From the NCBI RefSeq assembly GCF_900111615.1, contig NZ_FOHU01000007.1:1-64000 (forward strand): a stretch of 64,000 nt of DNA, in the 5' to 3' direction. Below are positions 62,791 to 64,000 of this stretch, piece after piece. A program made the position numbers and the translations under genes. Every line of letters starts with the position of its first letter. Position 1 is the first letter of the stretch. Under the pieces are notes generated by a model. That model saw nothing but the letters and a program-made list of their open reading frames with translations. It did not search any database and was not told the origin of the DNA. The stretch comes from Natronincola peptidivorans. Lineage in GTDB: Bacteria; Bacillota; Clostridia; Peptostreptococcales; Natronincolaceae.

Positions 62791-63135
62791 TTAAATAAAT
62801 TTTTTTACCTCTAAGTAGAGTCTATTACTATCTAATCCTCCAGCAGAAACAGCCTTTTCATTAATAAAGGTTATGGGTAATGGATATCCCTTCTCCAAAG
62901 TAGGTCTAGCATAGTCATAGGACTGTATGTCAGCCTCCATTAAATCTACGAATTCTATTTCTAATTGGTCCTTTAGATCGGTAGCTTCCATAGCCTTCAC
63001 AAAATCTTTATAAAGATCTCCTATGGTTTGTTGTTGGTCCTCACCAGAACCGCAGCTTGTGCTGGGGCCTCAGCCGCAAGCTGCTTCAAATGGTTCATCC
63101 TTTACTCCAAAAACCTGTACTTTTACTTTACTCAT
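62791..63135 (-). CDS. Small selenoprotein candidate (Cys-Gly-Sec-Gly) overlapping an arsA-type gene
   Basis: One in-frame TGA (63072-63070, codon 22) interrupts a 114-residue frame. It starts at an ATG that overlaps the ATPase stop by eight bases, with GGAGGGG in place. The product reads VKVQVFGVKDEP, then AACG-Sec-GPSTSCGSGED, then a thioredoxin-like body (LYKDFVKAME, LEIEFVDLMEAD, YPLPITFINEKAV with a cis-Pro-like segment). A stem GGUUC/GGACC with loop UGGUGA begins 18 bases after UGA and fits the bacterial SECIS pattern. Family not certain; a carrier for arsenite or another soft metal is inference from context. Confidence 0.7.
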
Positions 63136-64000
63136 TTCTATCCCCTCCATCAAATATTTTTTTTCCTATTTCAATTAACATTTCTAAACCCTTTATTTCG
63201 TCTTCAAACATTGGTACCTTTAATAATTCAGCATCTTCAAAAGTATTATTAATTTCTTCTATATATTCTAGCTGCATAGCTCTACGCTTTTTATAAAAAG
63301 GAGTCAAAGCCTGCTCCTCTGGTATAATTAGATTTGCCACCACTAGCTGGGTTTTTATATCTAAGGTTTCCAGTTCTTTAGAAGCTCTATAAGCTTCTAT
63401 GATAGGGGTCTTTTCTGGGTACATAACAAAGGAAAAGGTAGTTGTTTTTTTATCCTTCATCATATCCAGCACCTTATCAAATCTTTCTTGTTGCTTCTTA
63501 TCCTCCTCTGTCACATTTGTAGAGGCACCAGCCTTTAATTGAATCTGCTTACTCCAATCCATTGGCAGTTCCAGCAGCCTCAGGGTATGACCTGTAGGAG
63601 CTGTATCAAAGATAATTACTTGAAAATCATCCCTGCTAGCGAAATCCACAAATTTTTGAAAAGCGGCCATTTCCTCAGTACAAGGAGAATCTAATTCCTC
63701 CTTCATAGCCATAATGGTATGCTGATCAAATTTTCCTTCTGCATCCTGCAGCACCTTCTCTTTATAAGCTTGGGTAGCTTTCTTTTGATCAATTTTTACT
63801 GCATATAGATTCTCTAACCCATCTATTTTTGTGATTTCATCTGACACCGGTTTATCTAATACATTTCCAATATGTGCAGCAGGATCTGTTGTCATTAGTA
63901 GTGTTTTATATCCTTTTTTTGCTGTTTCTACTGCTGTAATACAAGCCATAGAGGTTTTTCCTACCCCTCCCTTACCAGAAAAGAAAAGATTTTTCCTCTC
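63128..64000 (-). CDS. arsA: ArsA-type anion-transporting ATPase, 5' end beyond the window
   Basis: ArsA/Get3-family P-loop ATPase, at least 290 residues, running off the right edge. Seen: the deviant Walker A FSGKGGVGKTS, TTDPAAHIG, a Cys in SPCTEEMAAF at the position of ArsA Cys113, and the switch DTAPTGHTLRLL. In ars systems it powers arsenite export with a membrane partner (ArsB or Acr3). Whether it is the single-domain form or the second half of a two-domain ArsA cannot be told. The small selenoprotein gene overlaps its stop. Confidence 0.88.
   Translation of the reverse strand, partial: ERKNLFFSGKGGVGKTSMACITAVETAKKGYKTLLMTTDPAAHIGNVLDKPVSDEITKIDGLENLYAVKIDQKKATQAYKEKVLQDAEGKFDQHTIMAMKEELDSPCTEEMAAFQKFVDFASRDDFQVIIFDTAPTGHTLRLLELPMDWSKQIQLKAGASTNVTEEDKKQQERFDKVLDMMKDKKTTTFSFVMYPEKTPIIEAYRASKELETLDIKTQLVVANLIIPEEQALTPFYKKRRAMQLEYIEEINNTFEDAELLKVPMFEDEIKGLEMLIEIGKKIFDGGDRNE

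Noticed and set aside
62791-63000. Separate 69-residue gene with a GTG start
   Set aside because: No binding site at the GTG; the frame continues upstream through a UGA to an ATG with GGAGGGG coupled to the ATPase stop, which fits better.

Overview
The window looks like chromosomal DNA of a low-GC, spore-forming, strictly anaerobic Firmicute of the class Clostridia. I infer an Alkaliphilus-like relative from the combination of an alpha/beta small acid-soluble spore protein, a T-box in front of trpS, a Ni-CO dehydrogenase, a B12-dependent methionine synthase without reactivation domain, a SigL (sigma-54) enhancer-binding protein, Acr3/ArsA arsenic genes and in-frame UGA codons that look like selenocysteine. 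Most genes lie on the minus strand. Many starts are GTG or TTG, so several starts were moved to the codon that follows a real ribosome binding site.

Layout. 1-9.7 kb: 5' end of a transposase cut by the window edge, a beta-CASP RNase-like protein, a PAS histidine kinase, a 44-residue small protein, metH, and the K+ uptake pair trkA-trkH. 9.9-13.9 kb: L,D-transpeptidase, an FMN-binding lipoprotein divergent from apbE (its likely flavinylating enzyme), a HAD phosphatase. 14.1-20.4 kb: cyanophycin genes cphB-cphA, a Na+/phosphate symporter behind a four-repeat PhoP box, an Asp/Glu racemase. 20.4-26 kb: acyl carrier protein, a candidate structured RNA, a Met/Pro/His-rich repeat protein, an Asp23 protein, mobA with a CopZ-zinc-domain-like gene, a HAD hydrolase, azlCD, a DUF457 membrane protein. 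26-30.5 kb: a two-subunit CoA-transferase with a sigma-54 promoter and its enhancer-binding protein, then cinA. 31-43 kb: a sugar locus with a XylFGH-type ABC transporter, a substrate-binding-protein/LytS/YesN sensory operon, a Gfo/Idh/MocA dehydrogenase and a ROK kinase. 43.4-47.1 kb: polyamine synthesis (agmatinase, spermidine synthase) and a Na+/solute symporter. 47.1-53.7 kb: remnants, small membrane proteins, a DUF881 protein, SASP, YczE-type protein, trpS.

The right end (53-64 kb) is the most unusual part. Three short genes are interrupted in frame by single UGA codons and are best read as selenoproteins: a glutaredoxin with a UxxC active site, a HesB/IscA-like protein with a Gly-Sec-Cys motif sitting between arsR and acr3, and a small protein with a Cys-Gly-Sec-Gly motif overlapping the end of an arsA-type ATPase gene. 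Around them lie acr3, arsR, a CsoR-type repressor, a Crp/Fnr regulator, a methyltransferase, cooS, a DUF1858 protein and two molybdopterin-domain proteins. A 281-bp giant imperfect palindrome separates acr3 from the genes downstream. No selenocysteine machinery (selA-D) is in the window, so the Sec reading depends on the rest of the genome.
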